Assembly: GCA_016735395.1 (NCBI GenBank)
Contig: JAERRO010000013.1
Span: 1-47,972, forward strand
Length of the DNA: 47,972 nt
From: Alphaproteobacteria bacterium
GTDB lineage: Bacteria; Pseudomonadota; Alphaproteobacteria; Rs-D84; JAERRO01
Direction of reading: 5' to 3'
Under the pieces are notes generated by a model. The model searched no databases. It worked only from the letters and a program-made list of their open reading frames with translations, and was not told where the DNA came from. The position numbers were made by a program, and so were the translations under genes. How positions within the stretch are numbered: the stretch's first letter is position 1; each line of letters begins with the position of its first letter. Below, one piece after another: positions 1 to 9,459 of the stretch.

Positions 1-1
1 C

Positions 2-289
2 ATAGACTGGCAAGATCTCGGAACTATAGGAGATCCAGGAGATTGTTATGGGATAGATCCATCGTGCGAGACAGGTTATAGAGTATACAATAATATGTGC
101 AAGGCAGGAACAGACTGTGCGGTAAATATGTTTAATATCATAAAAAAAGACGATAACTACAACACAGAACTAAACTGCTGGGGAAATTACGACTGCATAG
201 ATGGACTCGTCTTCCACAACGGAGAATGTGTCTCAGACGGAGGTAGTGTAATCGCCATAAAACCTCCACCAGACAAAGAACGAAGATAA
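2..289 (+). CDS. C-terminal part of a cysteine-rich protein, truncated by the window edge
   Basis: Frame is open from base 2 through the 95..289 ORF (IDWQDLGTIGDPGDCYGIDPSCETGYRVYNNMCKAGTDC...); many Cys residues; stop at 287-289. Confidence 0.55.
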   Translation: MDWQDLGTIGDPGDCYGIDPSCETGYRVYNNMCKAGTDCAVNMFNIIKKDDNYNTELNCWGNYDCIDGLVFHNGECVSDGGSVIAIKPPPDKERR

Positions 290-371
290 GTCTAGATTCG
301 GGGTTGCGGAAAGGATCTGTATTAAACTTTATTATACGAAACTGTCTTGTAATCAAAAAACTAGACTTATC
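285..371. repeat. 11-bp perfect inverted repeat GATAAGTCTAG / CTAGACTTATC around a 65-nt loop
   Basis: 285-295 is the exact reverse complement of 361-371; the left arm contains the stop codon of the upstream ORF. Confidence 0.6.
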
Positions 372-496
372 TCACCAGAAAATATTTTTTCTGCTTTTCT
401 CTTCATATCTCCTGATTCAAATTGGCTTTCGCTAGTAGACATATAGACGGTATAAATTTTATTTCTATATTATTTTCTTAATCAAGATTGATATTA

Positions 497-1345
497 TCAT
501 ATTAAAGATATAGGTGGTATTTTCTTTATTGATTTTGAAAAAAATATAATTTCTTTACCCTCTTTTATATTTCCAGCAAAATATGTTAATCCGAATGTTC
601 TATTTTTGAATTCCTTGTACATTTCTTTTATTTGAATAGTATTATCATAGCTAATGACCCAATACCCTTCTATTTTTTTTATTAAGTTAGCAAGGTTCTG
701 ATGATCTTCGTGCTTGTAATGGTTTCTATACAATTGATATCCTTTATCATAGTAAGGTGGGTCTAAATATAGCAAACAATTTTTCAATTTTTGGGTAATT
801 TCTTTCTTTTGTAATAATTCTAAAGTATCTTTTTTATATATTTTTATTTTATTTTTAAATTTAGATATCTCTATGATCCTATTTATTAAATCTTTTTTAT
901 TAAAACGGCAGTCAATTTTATATTTGCCTTTTTGTTGTAATCCTCCGATACAACCAGCAGTTAAAATACCAGATCTATTACATCTATTTAAAAAAAATGC
1001 TGAAAACCCTAAATTAAAGCCCTCGATACCATTTTTATAGATTTCTTTTTGCTTTTTCCATTCGTCTATTGTTATTTCGGTCTTTTCAATTTTTTTTATA
1101 AATTTATCATGATTTTTTATTATCGCGTTCCAAAATGAATTGACAGCTGGATCTATATCATTTATAAAAATTTTAGAAACATAGCCGTCCAATAAGAGTC
1201 CTAGAGCAACCCCAGCACCACCGGCATATGGTTCGATATATGTGAAGTTCTTTTTAAAAGAATTCTTATCGATGAGATCTTTCATAAAGTTTAAAATTCT
1301 TGATTTTCCTCCAGGGTATCTAAGCGGGGAATATATTTTCTTCAT
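497..1345 (-). CDS. DNA adenine methyltransferase, D12 class (Dam/M.DpnII-like)
   Basis: N-terminal SPLRYPGGKSRIL, YIEPYAGGAGVALGLL, and catalytic DPPY in LLYLDPPYYDKGYQLY. Confidence 0.9.
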   Translation of the reverse strand: MKKIYSPLRYPGGKSRILNFMKDLIDKNSFKKNFTYIEPYAGGAGVALGLLLDGYVSKIFINDIDPAVNSFWNAIIKNHDKFIKKIEKTEITIDEWKKQKEIYKNGIEGFNLGFSAFFLNRCNRSGILTAGCIGGLQQKGKYKIDCRFNKKDLINRIIEISKFKNKIKIYKKDTLELLQKKEITQKLKNCLLYLDPPYYDKGYQLYRNHYKHEDHQNLANLIKKIEGYWVISYDNTIQIKEMYKEFKNRTFGLTYFAGNIKEGKEIIFFSKSIKKIPPISLI

Positions 1346-1407
1346 ATTTTTAAATTCCTTATTTTAAACTAGTATACGATATAATAGATTAAATGGCCAG
1401 TAAAAAA

Positions 1408-2739
1408 TTATTTTGCATCTCTTTTGAAATATAAATTTAATATAGTAGCAACAATTTTAGATAATTTTATAATATTAGTTTTATCACAATCTAACTCTCC
1501 ATGAGCATATTTATGTAAAATGGCATCTGCTTTGAATTCCCCTTTTAACCAGTTATCCGTAAGTACAAATAAGTTTTGTTCATTGGTAGAGAAATGTTTT
1601 TTTGCCTCACTCATGAAATTTTTATAGATATCATTATCCTCATTTGATATTTTTCTTTTCTTATCTTTTTCAAATTTAACTCTTGCCGCGGTCTCTAATA
1701 AGAGCCTTAAAGACATAGCTATAATGCTAAAAAATTCAATATTGATATCGTCCTTATATTTTATATAAATTTTATCTATAGCGCAATATAATTCATTTAC
1801 TCTTCCCCCTTCAAGTACTAATTTTTCTCCAAAAAGAGTATCCTCATTTGAACTAACTTTCGTTTTCCTCTTCGCTATGTTCTGTTTTTTTATTTTGGGG
1901 TATTCTATATTACTAATTATAGAAGGCTTTATTGACTCTTCGCCTTTTGAAGCGATATATTGTGAAAGATCAGGGTGATGCTCTATAATAACATCTTTTA
2001 ATTTTCCATTACTTACTCTTGTACTCTTATTATTTGTTCTAGTAGATATTTTTTTTGTTTGAACTAAGTCTATAACGGCATCAAATAGTTTTTTTGTGGT
2101 GGCATAATCATGATCTGATTTGATTTTATCATTTTCAATATATATTCCTAGGTCGTTTAAATTTTGCACAGAAAAAACTTCATCTTTGATGAATCCTTGA
2201 TTCATACAGTCGTTATTTTCGATAATTTTTGTTTCTTCATTTAGTATTAAAAAATCACTCTTAGGCCTGTTTCTATGTTGATATAAAAAATAATCTAGTT
2301 CTAACCGCTCCCAACTCCCGTTATTTTTATGCTTTCTCTCGACATTATTCAAAGCCGTTTCTTTATCACAAACATTACATAGAATTGTCTTTCTTTCTTT
2401 AAAATCATCCGGAATCTCATTATTAAATAACTTATTTCTTATATCTTGATATAAAGTATCATCTTGTGCTAATTTCAAGATAGCCATTCGCCTATTACCA
2501 TCATACACAATATTTTTGCCATCTATTTTCACAACAGTCGGAAGTTCACTAAGGTCGTAGATCGTTCCCATATCTTTTAAAAGTTTCTTAAGTTTCCATT
2601 TACCTGTAGTCTCTTTTTTCATTGCTCGTAGAATTATTTCTTTATCGCTTGCAGTAGTATCAATGGGGTCTCTAGGATTTTCTGTCCATAATGTTAAATC
2701 TTCAACTTTAATTTCTTCAGTTTTTTGATTATTCTTCAT
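1408..2739 (-). CDS. ParB/sulfiredoxin-fold (ParB N-terminal domain-like) protein of unknown function
   Basis: N-terminal EIKVEDLTLWTENPRDP... then IVYDGNRRMAILKL, resembling the ParB/Srx DG(H/N)RR motif; next to the methylase on the same strand. Confidence 0.65.
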   Translation of the reverse strand: MKNNQKTEEIKVEDLTLWTENPRDPIDTTASDKEIILRAMKKETTGKWKLKKLLKDMGTIYDLSELPTVVKIDGKNIVYDGNRRMAILKLAQDDTLYQDIRNKLFNNEIPDDFKERKTILCNVCDKETALNNVERKHKNNGSWERLELDYFLYQHRNRPKSDFLILNEETKIIENNDCMNQGFIKDEVFSVQNLNDLGIYIENDKIKSDHDYATTKKLFDAVIDLVQTKKISTRTNNKSTRVSNGKLKDVIIEHHPDLSQYIASKGEESIKPSIISNIEYPKIKKQNIAKRKTKVSSNEDTLFGEKLVLEGGRVNELYCAIDKIYIKYKDDINIEFFSIIAMSLRLLLETAARVKFEKDKKRKISNEDNDIYKNFMSEAKKHFSTNEQNLFVLTDNWLKGEFKADAILHKYAHGELDCDKTNIIKLSKIVATILNLYFKRDAK

Positions 2740-2828
2740 ATTGAATATTCCTTTAATATAAACTTCTCGAGAACGCTAACACGACTCACAATAGCAATCA
2801 ATTTATGTAGTTATATATTTTCAGAAAG

Positions 2829-3119
2829 TTATTTTGACTTCAGTTGGTGTTTTTTGATAAGTCTTTTAATTTTTTTAACTTCAAGAGAGAGGTTAGCATC
2901 TTTAGAATTTTTAATATATTCGTCTATTCCGGAATGTTTATCGATAGTTCTTAATCCTTGCGGGCAAACTCTCATAGAGAAAGATCTATTTAGAATTTCA
3001 GAGAAAAAAGTGGTGGTGTGCAGATTAGGTTCAAAAACTCTTTTAGTTCTTCTTTTAGAGTGCGAGACATTATTTCCAACTAGAGGTTTTTTAGAAGTTA
3101 TTTGACAATATTTAGCCAC
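2829..3119 (-). CDS. rpmB: 50S ribosomal protein L28
   Basis: MAKYCQITSKKPLVGNNVSHSKRRTKRVFEPNL and RVCPQGLRTIDKHSGIDEY are typical of L28. Confidence 0.92.
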   Translation of the reverse strand: MAKYCQITSKKPLVGNNVSHSKRRTKRVFEPNLHTTTFFSEILNRSFSMRVCPQGLRTIDKHSGIDEYIKNSKDANLSLEVKKIKRLIKKHQLKSK

Positions 3120-3208
3120 GAAAAATCCTTTTAAATAAAGACAGTAAAAGATACTACAAAATATAGTACGATTACATTGTATTATAGAGACAAGCCCTTG
3201 TCAAGTCT

Positions 3209-4315
3209 TTATTTGTCAGTATATTTCTCCATTCCGAGGCAAACTGTCCACTCATTAGACAGAGATATCGGCGATCCATTTTTATCTAACATCTGCACTT
3301 TAGGATCCCAAGAGATCGGATCTATGTCGAACAGTTCTCTGAATGCATCAAAATTGACGGACACATTTGCACCTCCTCCTATGAGAAAAACCTCTAATTT
3401 GCCCCCACAATTTTTATTGATAGAGTTAAATACATCGTTTAGAAACAGAGTTTCCAATATATTGAGTATATTTATCTTTGCGAGACTGTTAAATTCTTCT
3501 ACGGTAATTTTATTATTTGCGAGATTATCGAGACGAGATTTATTTGAAGCGGTAGAAATCGCCTCCTTTTTTATTGTATGTATTTCGTCTAATTTTATAC
3601 CATATTTTTGAAACATTTTACTATCGAATTCTCCTTGTCCTACTTTTATTGTCTTCGAAAAATACAAGAAATTTTCGTCAAGAAAATACACAGAAGAATG
3701 TTGATGTGCCAGGTCTAAAATTAAAACTGGGCTTTCTGGTTTTATCTGTCGGGACATTTCCAGTTGTATCATAAATAGTGGATCTACGATAGTTATAGGA
3801 TGAATAGAAAGCCTTTTAAATAGTTCCATCCAAAAATTAAAATGGCTATCATTTATCCCACTCATAAACATTTGTGTAGAGATATTATCAAATTTATGAA
3901 CGGTAGGATTACTGAAAGAATAATTGATATCTTCATATTTTAAAGGGACAGTGTGGACTATATTAGGAAAATCTACAAACGGCCATTTAGTATCGACTTC
4001 TTTAAAAAGAGACTTCAGATGATATCTAGTTAAAAATTTTTTTCGTTCAAACTTTTTCTTTAGAACGGGAAAATCTCTAAAGAATATTTCAGGATTAGGT
4101 GCTACGAATACATCTACATTTTGTATAGATCTCTTCAGGTAAATTTCTATATCGGCGATTATCTTGGCGACGGTTATTTCTAATCTTCTATCGGCGATGT
4201 CGAATTTATCTAGACCGACATTATGATTTTTGATAAAGGCTACTCTTTTATTTTTGACTATTAAAATAGCCTTAATAGAAAAAGCACCGATATCCAAGAA
4301 ACATCTAGTCTTCAT
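3209..4315 (-). CDS. ftsA: Cell division protein FtsA-like (actin fold)
   Basis: CFLDIGAFSIKAILI phosphate-1-like start, VLILDLAHQHSSVYFL, VFLIGGGANV; directly downstream of an FtsQ-like ORF (4-nt overlap). Confidence 0.7.
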   Translation of the reverse strand: MKTRCFLDIGAFSIKAILIVKNKRVAFIKNHNVGLDKFDIADRRLEITVAKIIADIEIYLKRSIQNVDVFVAPNPEIFFRDFPVLKKKFERKKFLTRYHLKSLFKEVDTKWPFVDFPNIVHTVPLKYEDINYSFSNPTVHKFDNISTQMFMSGINDSHFNFWMELFKRLSIHPITIVDPLFMIQLEMSRQIKPESPVLILDLAHQHSSVYFLDENFLYFSKTIKVGQGEFDSKMFQKYGIKLDEIHTIKKEAISTASNKSRLDNLANNKITVEEFNSLAKINILNILETLFLNDVFNSINKNCGGKLEVFLIGGGANVSVNFDAFRELFDIDPISWDPKVQMLDKNGSPISLSNEWTVCLGMEKYTDK

Positions 4316-5025
4316 CGCAGGCTCTTTTTCGTCTGAATGATGATCCGCTTTTTGTCTCTACAATCGACGACGACGATATCTTTCGTTATAACATTGTCAT
4401 CTTTTAGAAATTGAATTATCCGAGATATAGTCTGATTAGATGCGAACTCCGGCAACTTTATTTTTATACGATTAGGGTTAAAAACCAGATCAAATCTTCT
4501 GTCTTCGATTTGAGTTATAGAGTAGAGATTATCTACTACCCATTGATCCTGCGAGATAAATTCTACAAAATCTCTAGTCTCTTTATTAGACTTTGAGTCG
4601 ACGAAAAAAAGTTCGTCAGAGTTGTCTACGGGGACTGGAATTATATCGCCAAATTCATTTACCCAGAAAAATTCACTACCGTCTTTAATTAACATCGTCC
4701 TTTCGAACTCTACTAACTTTAATTTCAGAGTCCCGGAATATGTTTTAAACAGATAATATTTATTTACAAAATCTATCTTATGCAGTTCGTTAGCGATAGC
4801 GACAAGTTTTTCGTACCTCTTCAAATCTGCATTCGCATATTTTGTAATAATTTGCGAAATAAGTTTTTGATCTATGAAGTGGGATACCTGATTTATTTCT
4901 AGTTGTCTAATATCGTTTTTAAATTTTTCCGGATTTATTTCTACTATAACGACAAGAGCCAGAACCATTAAAACGGCAATTGAAGTAGCATATAATCTAA
5001 AAACGGTATTAAAAAATTTTCTCAT
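4312..5025 (-). CDS. ftsQ: Cell division protein FtsQ-like
   Basis: Short cytoplasmic N-terminus, one TM helix, POTRA-like region and FtsQ-like VNEFGDIIPV; precedes ftsA. Confidence 0.65.
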   Translation of the reverse strand: MRKFFNTVFRLYATSIAVLMVLALVVIVEINPEKFKNDIRQLEINQVSHFIDQKLISQIITKYANADLKRYEKLVAIANELHKIDFVNKYYLFKTYSGTLKLKLVEFERTMLIKDGSEFFWVNEFGDIIPVPVDNSDELFFVDSKSNKETRDFVEFISQDQWVVDNLYSITQIEDRRFDLVFNPNRIKIKLPEFASNQTISRIIQFLKDDNVITKDIVVVDCRDKKRIIIQTKKSLR

Positions 5026-5069
5026 ATAAACAATTATACACTAAAAACCTAAAAAAATCATTGTCTTCA

Positions 5070-5891
5070 TCAATTTATCTTATTCCCATCATAACCGACA
5101 TAATTAGTAATAATATTGCCAGATATGCAGGTAATTTTTTCATCCTTGTGTGATAATAAGAGTCTTGACTTATCGTCTATCCCTAGATTTATGCCCTCTT
5201 TATATGTTTTATCGTAGGCAGAATATACCTGTACAAAACGACCTTTATAAGCATTAGAACTATTCCACTCGTCGGTTATTTTTTTTGCATCTATCTGAGC
5301 GAACTTAATTACTTCGTCTAGTTGTTTTAAATATTCCAAAAATACGGTATCCAGAGTTATATTTTTTTTGCTATTATTTTCGGCTTTCATAGAGGTAGCT
5401 TTATATGCCAATTTTTTTGGATAATTTTTAACATTTATACCGGTCCCTATAATTAAGTAGTCGCCGACTCTTTCTATCAGAGTACCGGAAATCTTTTTCA
5501 TATTTACAAGTACATCGTTAGGCCATTTTAACTTTACACTAGAAACATCGAATACTTTTATAGTCTTGAGGACAGCGACAGATACAGCGACAGAGATAAC
5601 GGAGTCTAAACTTCTTGGAATTTTATGAATTGTAGACACGAATAAATTTCCACTTTTCCCTTTCCATTTTCGTTGAAATTGTCCGACTCCGTTAGTCTGT
5701 ATAGAAGATTGTACGGCTACATTATTCTGTATTACTCTATTATCTACGATTTTTTTTGCGACGGTCTGTGTACTATTAACTACTCTAAACTTCAAGATTT
5801 TAAATCCGGCAGTATCCTTTACACCTTTTTTATCGAGTTTTCGTCGAATATATTTTGGAAGGTTATCATTTTCAGTTTTATAAGAAAACAT
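5070..5891 (-). CDS. birA: Biotin--[acetyl-CoA-carboxylase] ligase
   Basis: STQTVAKKIV, QTNGVGQFQRKWKGKSGNLFVSTI, LKWPNDVLVNMKKISGTLIE, IIGTGINV are BirA motifs. Confidence 0.88.
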   Translation of the reverse strand: MFSYKTENDNLPKYIRRKLDKKGVKDTAGFKILKFRVVNSTQTVAKKIVDNRVIQNNVAVQSSIQTNGVGQFQRKWKGKSGNLFVSTIHKIPRSLDSVISVAVSVAVLKTIKVFDVSSVKLKWPNDVLVNMKKISGTLIERVGDYLIIGTGINVKNYPKKLAYKATSMKAENNSKKNITLDTVFLEYLKQLDEVIKFAQIDAKKITDEWNSSNAYKGRFVQVYSAYDKTYKEGINLGIDDKSRLLLSHKDEKITCISGNIITNYVGYDGNKIN

Positions 5892-5897
5892 AATATG

Positions 5898-6284
5898 TTA
5901 GATTTTTTTACTCTTAAACTTTGCGATAACTTTATCTATTTTATTTATAGAACTTTGTGTTGACGATTGTCTTTTATCTTCGAAATTGTGAGGAGCATTA
6001 TTTTCTTGTGAATATTCTGACTCGTCGTTATCATTTTTAGAGTCAAAATTTTCGGCAAAGTCTGTGTTATCTTCATTATAGTCTTTAGCTACTACATTTC
6101 TCCGTTCGTTATCCAGGGAGACTATTCTACGAAAATGTTCAGCCCGTTGTTTTGCCATCTCTTTTTCTGCAGAAGTTTTAGCGGACCTAATGAGATCTAT
6201 ACTCCTTTTGAGTTCTTGAGAGGCATTATTATTATTTTTTTTGTACCTATTATAGTTATTTTTATTATTGTAAGCCATGTTCAT
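5898..6284 (-). CDS. DUF4167-like protein
   Basis: Asn/Lys-rich start, then DLIRSAKTSAEKEMAKQRAEHFRRIVS, similar to the alphaproteobacterial DUF4167 helix; next to prmC as is usual in Alphaproteobacteria. Confidence 0.55.
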   Translation of the reverse strand: MNMAYNNKNNYNRYKKNNNNASQELKRSIDLIRSAKTSAEKEMAKQRAEHFRRIVSLDNERRNVVAKDYNEDNTDFAENFDSKNDNDESEYSQENNAPHNFEDKRQSSTQSSINKIDKVIAKFKSKKI

Positions 6285-6354
6285 CCTCGATGTATTCTAC
6301 TGATAGTAAAAGATACTAGTCTAGATAGAATTAAAAATCAACTCCTAGATAAAT

Positions 6355-7179
6355 TCAGTTATTTTTATATACAAGAAACCTATCTCGCTTAAATAGATCC
6401 TTCTCAATAGTTGCCCCACTGATTTTATATCTTTCGGTCAATTCTAGAACATCTGAGACAAGTTCAGGAGAAATTTCTAAAATTATATTAGGAATTTTAT
6501 CGTCTCTATTTTCCATTATATTTTTAAAAATAAAGTCATAAAACTCTAGTCCGTTTTTACCCCCATCGAGGGCTATTAGCGGGTCAAAAAATTTTACTGG
6601 CAAAATATTGCAGTCGGCAGTTTTGATATAAGGGGGATTCGATACTATCAGATCGAACTTTTCATTTTCATTTATATCGAACATATTCTTATTTTTAATT
6701 TTCAACCTACGGTGTATCCCGTGTATGAAGGCATTATTAAAAATATCTACACAAGCACTTTTAGAGATTTCTACGGCGGTCGCCGTTGCATTCGGAAATT
6801 GAGATAATATAGAAACAGGAATATTCCCGGAACCGCTTCCTAAATCTAAAAAAGAGAAACCGTCATCATAATCGTATATAGATTTTACGATATCGACTAC
6901 ACCTTCTGTCTCGTGTCTAGGGACAAGAGTTTCATTGTTTAATAAAAACTCTAGTCCACAAAATTCTGTCTGTTGTAGAATCCTTTCTAACGGAATACCG
7001 TCCTTTAATTTTCCTACGGCGGTTAAAAAGAAACTTATTTTATCTACCTGCGGTATGTCATCTTCGAACGGGATTATATTTTTAAATTTGACATCAAAAA
7101 CAGTTTCAAACAGCCAGATGGTCTGTTGTCTGTCGTGATATATTTTAAAAGAGTTATCGAGTAGTTCTTTAATTGTCAT
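6355..7179 (-). CDS. prmC: Peptide chain release factor N(5)-glutamine methyltransferase
   Basis: LVPRHETEGVVDIV, FLDLGSGSGNIPVSIL, LIVSNPPYI. Confidence 0.92.
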   Translation of the reverse strand: MTIKELLDNSFKIYHDRQQTIWLFETVFDVKFKNIIPFEDDIPQVDKISFFLTAVGKLKDGIPLERILQQTEFCGLEFLLNNETLVPRHETEGVVDIVKSIYDYDDGFSFLDLGSGSGNIPVSILSQFPNATATAVEISKSACVDIFNNAFIHGIHRRLKIKNKNMFDINENEKFDLIVSNPPYIKTADCNILPVKFFDPLIALDGGKNGLEFYDFIFKNIMENRDDKIPNIILEISPELVSDVLELTERYKISGATIEKDLFKRDRFLVYKNN

Positions 7180-7185
7180 AGTCGA

Positions 7186-9459
7186 TTATGAAAAATTGAG
7201 AGGGTTGACATCGACTTTAATATTACAGTCATTTTGAGTCCCTATAGCCTTCAAAAATTCTGCGGTAGCCTTCTTATGGTTCTGTTTTATATCTAGTCTA
7301 ATCAGACATCTAAACCTGAACCAGTTTCTAACTTTAAACATAGGAGCTGGTATAGGTCCCATAATATCGAAGTTAAATTTATTATTGTATTTTCTTATAA
7401 TGGCAGAAACTTTATCCATAAAATTTTCTATTGATTCTAGATTTTTCGACTCAAAAATGATACCTACAAGTTTTGTAAAAGGAGGCATCTCGGCTCGTCT
7501 TCTCAAGTCAAGTTCTTGAGTATAGAAACCGTCATCATCATTATCTTTTAAAAATTCTAGCAACGGATGTTGTGTCTGTAGAGTCTGAATAATTACCTTT
7601 CCCACTTTATCTTCTCTACCGGCTCGTCCTGAAATTTGAGTTAGAGTCTGAAACAACCGTTCTCTAGCACGAAAGTCTACTCCGACGAGTTCTCCCTCAA
7701 TATCGATAACTACGACGAGTGTTAAATTAGGAAAGTGAAAGCCTTTAGAAATAATCTGAGTTCCTACTATAATGTCTACATCTTGGTTGATTATACTATT
7801 TATGATATCTTCCGAAGTTTTATTAGAACTCATCGTGTCTGACGAAGCGAGCAGAGTTTTCGCATCTGGAAAAATTTCATTGATAAATTCCCCACATCTT
7901 TCTACACCGACACCGACATTAGAGAACTCGTTCGCATTACATTTAGGACAATTTTTTAAATTTTTATATTCTCTACCACAGTAATGGCAAAGCAAAATAT
8001 TCTTCTTTTTATGTGATACTAGAGCCACTTGACAGTCTTCACAGGAGGGTATATGTTCACAACTTTTACATTTTATAACAGGAGAGTATCCTCTTCGATT
8101 TAGAAATATTAAAGTCTGTTCATTTTTTTCTAGTTGTTTTTCTATAGCTATAATAACTTCTGGTGTCATCAAATTGAGGGAAGATTTATTATGTTGTTTC
8201 AGTGCTTTCATCTCAACGGAGTTTTTGTCAACGACGATTATTTCAGGTAGTCTAGCGTTACCAAATCTAGATGGCAGTATGACGGATTTATATCGTTTCT
8301 GTTTTACATTATTTATAGTCTCCAAAGAAGGAGTTGCAGAGACAAGTAGCACGGGAATATCTTCAAAAGAGGATCTCAACACGGCCATATCTCTAGCATT
8401 ATAGAAAAGCCCTTCGTCTTGTTTATAGCTATTAGAATCGTGTTCTTCGTCCACAACTATGAGACCTAAATTATGAAACGGTATCCACAACGAAGATCTA
8501 GTCCCGATGACAACACAAGGTATTCCTAATAGAGCTACTTGTAAAATCAATTTTTTATTGTTTTCAGTTATTAAAGAGTGAAAAATAAAAGGGGCGAACC
8601 CGAATTTTTTTTCGAATCTCTGAAGGAAAACAGCCGTCAGAGAAATCTCCGGAAGCATAATCAAAACTTGTTTTTTTTGTCGAATTTTTTCTTCTATAAG
8701 TTCAAAATAGACTTCGGTCTTCCCTGAACCTGTTAATCCTTTTAACAGATGAACTTTAAAGTTATCACCATTTTCTAGTATATTATCTAGAGCACTTTTC
8801 TGTTCTAAATTCAAATTGACATCTGTGGGTGTCATCAGTTCCCCTGTGTCCATTTTGCATAAAATTCCAGACAATTCTAGAGCTATGATATCTTTTACAT
8901 TTGCCTTCGTCTGCAAGGCTATTTGATAGCCAAGTGGATAATTCTTCTGTTTTTGTATCATAGAAATAATCCGTCTAGTAGAGACTTTTTTCAGTATCCG
9001 TTTCACAGTTTTATCATCTTCCCCGTTTGTTTCATCTACTTTGAGAATATCGACGGACGATTTTACATTGACCCTATAGAAGTTTTTCAAAACCGTTTCA
9101 TCTGGTAAACCTTCGACAATTTTCATAGAAGATGAGAGGACGGCAAAGACAAATTGTCCGGGGGTAGTTAGGAGATACTTTTGAGCTTTTATTATAAATT
9201 TTCTAGTATCTTCTGTAAAAAAATTTTCTTTAATAACTCTGTTTATACTCTTGAGTTTAAACGACGGCTTTTCGACTAGAACGATTTTTTCCATCACGAT
9301 ACCTAGAACTTTTCTATTTCTCAAGGGGACTTCTACGACAGATCCAAGGGCAATGTCAGAGTCGGCTATGTATGTATAGCTTGGGAGTTTTGCTCCTGCG
9401 ACCCAAATCGCGAAAGTATTAGTCTTATAAGATTTTAAGTCAGAACTATTTATCACCAT
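7186..9459 (-). CDS. priA: Primosomal protein N' (replication restart helicase)
   Basis: LKGLTGSGKTEVYFELIE, LPEISLT, VDEEHDSNSYKQDEGLFYNARDMAV, Cys zinc-binding region, helicase C-terminal motifs. Confidence 0.95.
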   Translation of the reverse strand: MVINSSDLKSYKTNTFAIWVAGAKLPSYTYIADSDIALGSVVEVPLRNRKVLGIVMEKIVLVEKPSFKLKSINRVIKENFFTEDTRKFIIKAQKYLLTTPGQFVFAVLSSSMKIVEGLPDETVLKNFYRVNVKSSVDILKVDETNGEDDKTVKRILKKVSTRRIISMIQKQKNYPLGYQIALQTKANVKDIIALELSGILCKMDTGELMTPTDVNLNLEQKSALDNILENGDNFKVHLLKGLTGSGKTEVYFELIEEKIRQKKQVLIMLPEISLTAVFLQRFEKKFGFAPFIFHSLITENNKKLILQVALLGIPCVVIGTRSSLWIPFHNLGLIVVDEEHDSNSYKQDEGLFYNARDMAVLRSSFEDIPVLLVSATPSLETINNVKQKRYKSVILPSRFGNARLPEIIVVDKNSVEMKALKQHNKSSLNLMTPEVIIAIEKQLEKNEQTLIFLNRRGYSPVIKCKSCEHIPSCEDCQVALVSHKKKNILLCHYCGREYKNLKNCPKCNANEFSNVGVGVERCGEFINEIFPDAKTLLASSDTMSSNKTSEDIINSIINQDVDIIVGTQIISKGFHFPNLTLVVVIDIEGELVGVDFRARERLFQTLTQISGRAGREDKVGKVIIQTLQTQHPLLEFLKDNDDDGFYTQELDLRRRAEMPPFTKLVGIIFESKNLESIENFMDKVSAIIRKYNNKFNFDIMGPIPAPMFKVRNWFRFRCLIRLDIKQNHKKATAEFLKAIGTQNDCNIKVDVNPLNFS

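Noticed and set aside
3177-3611. 144-aa plus-strand ORF
   Set aside because: Antisense to ftsA.
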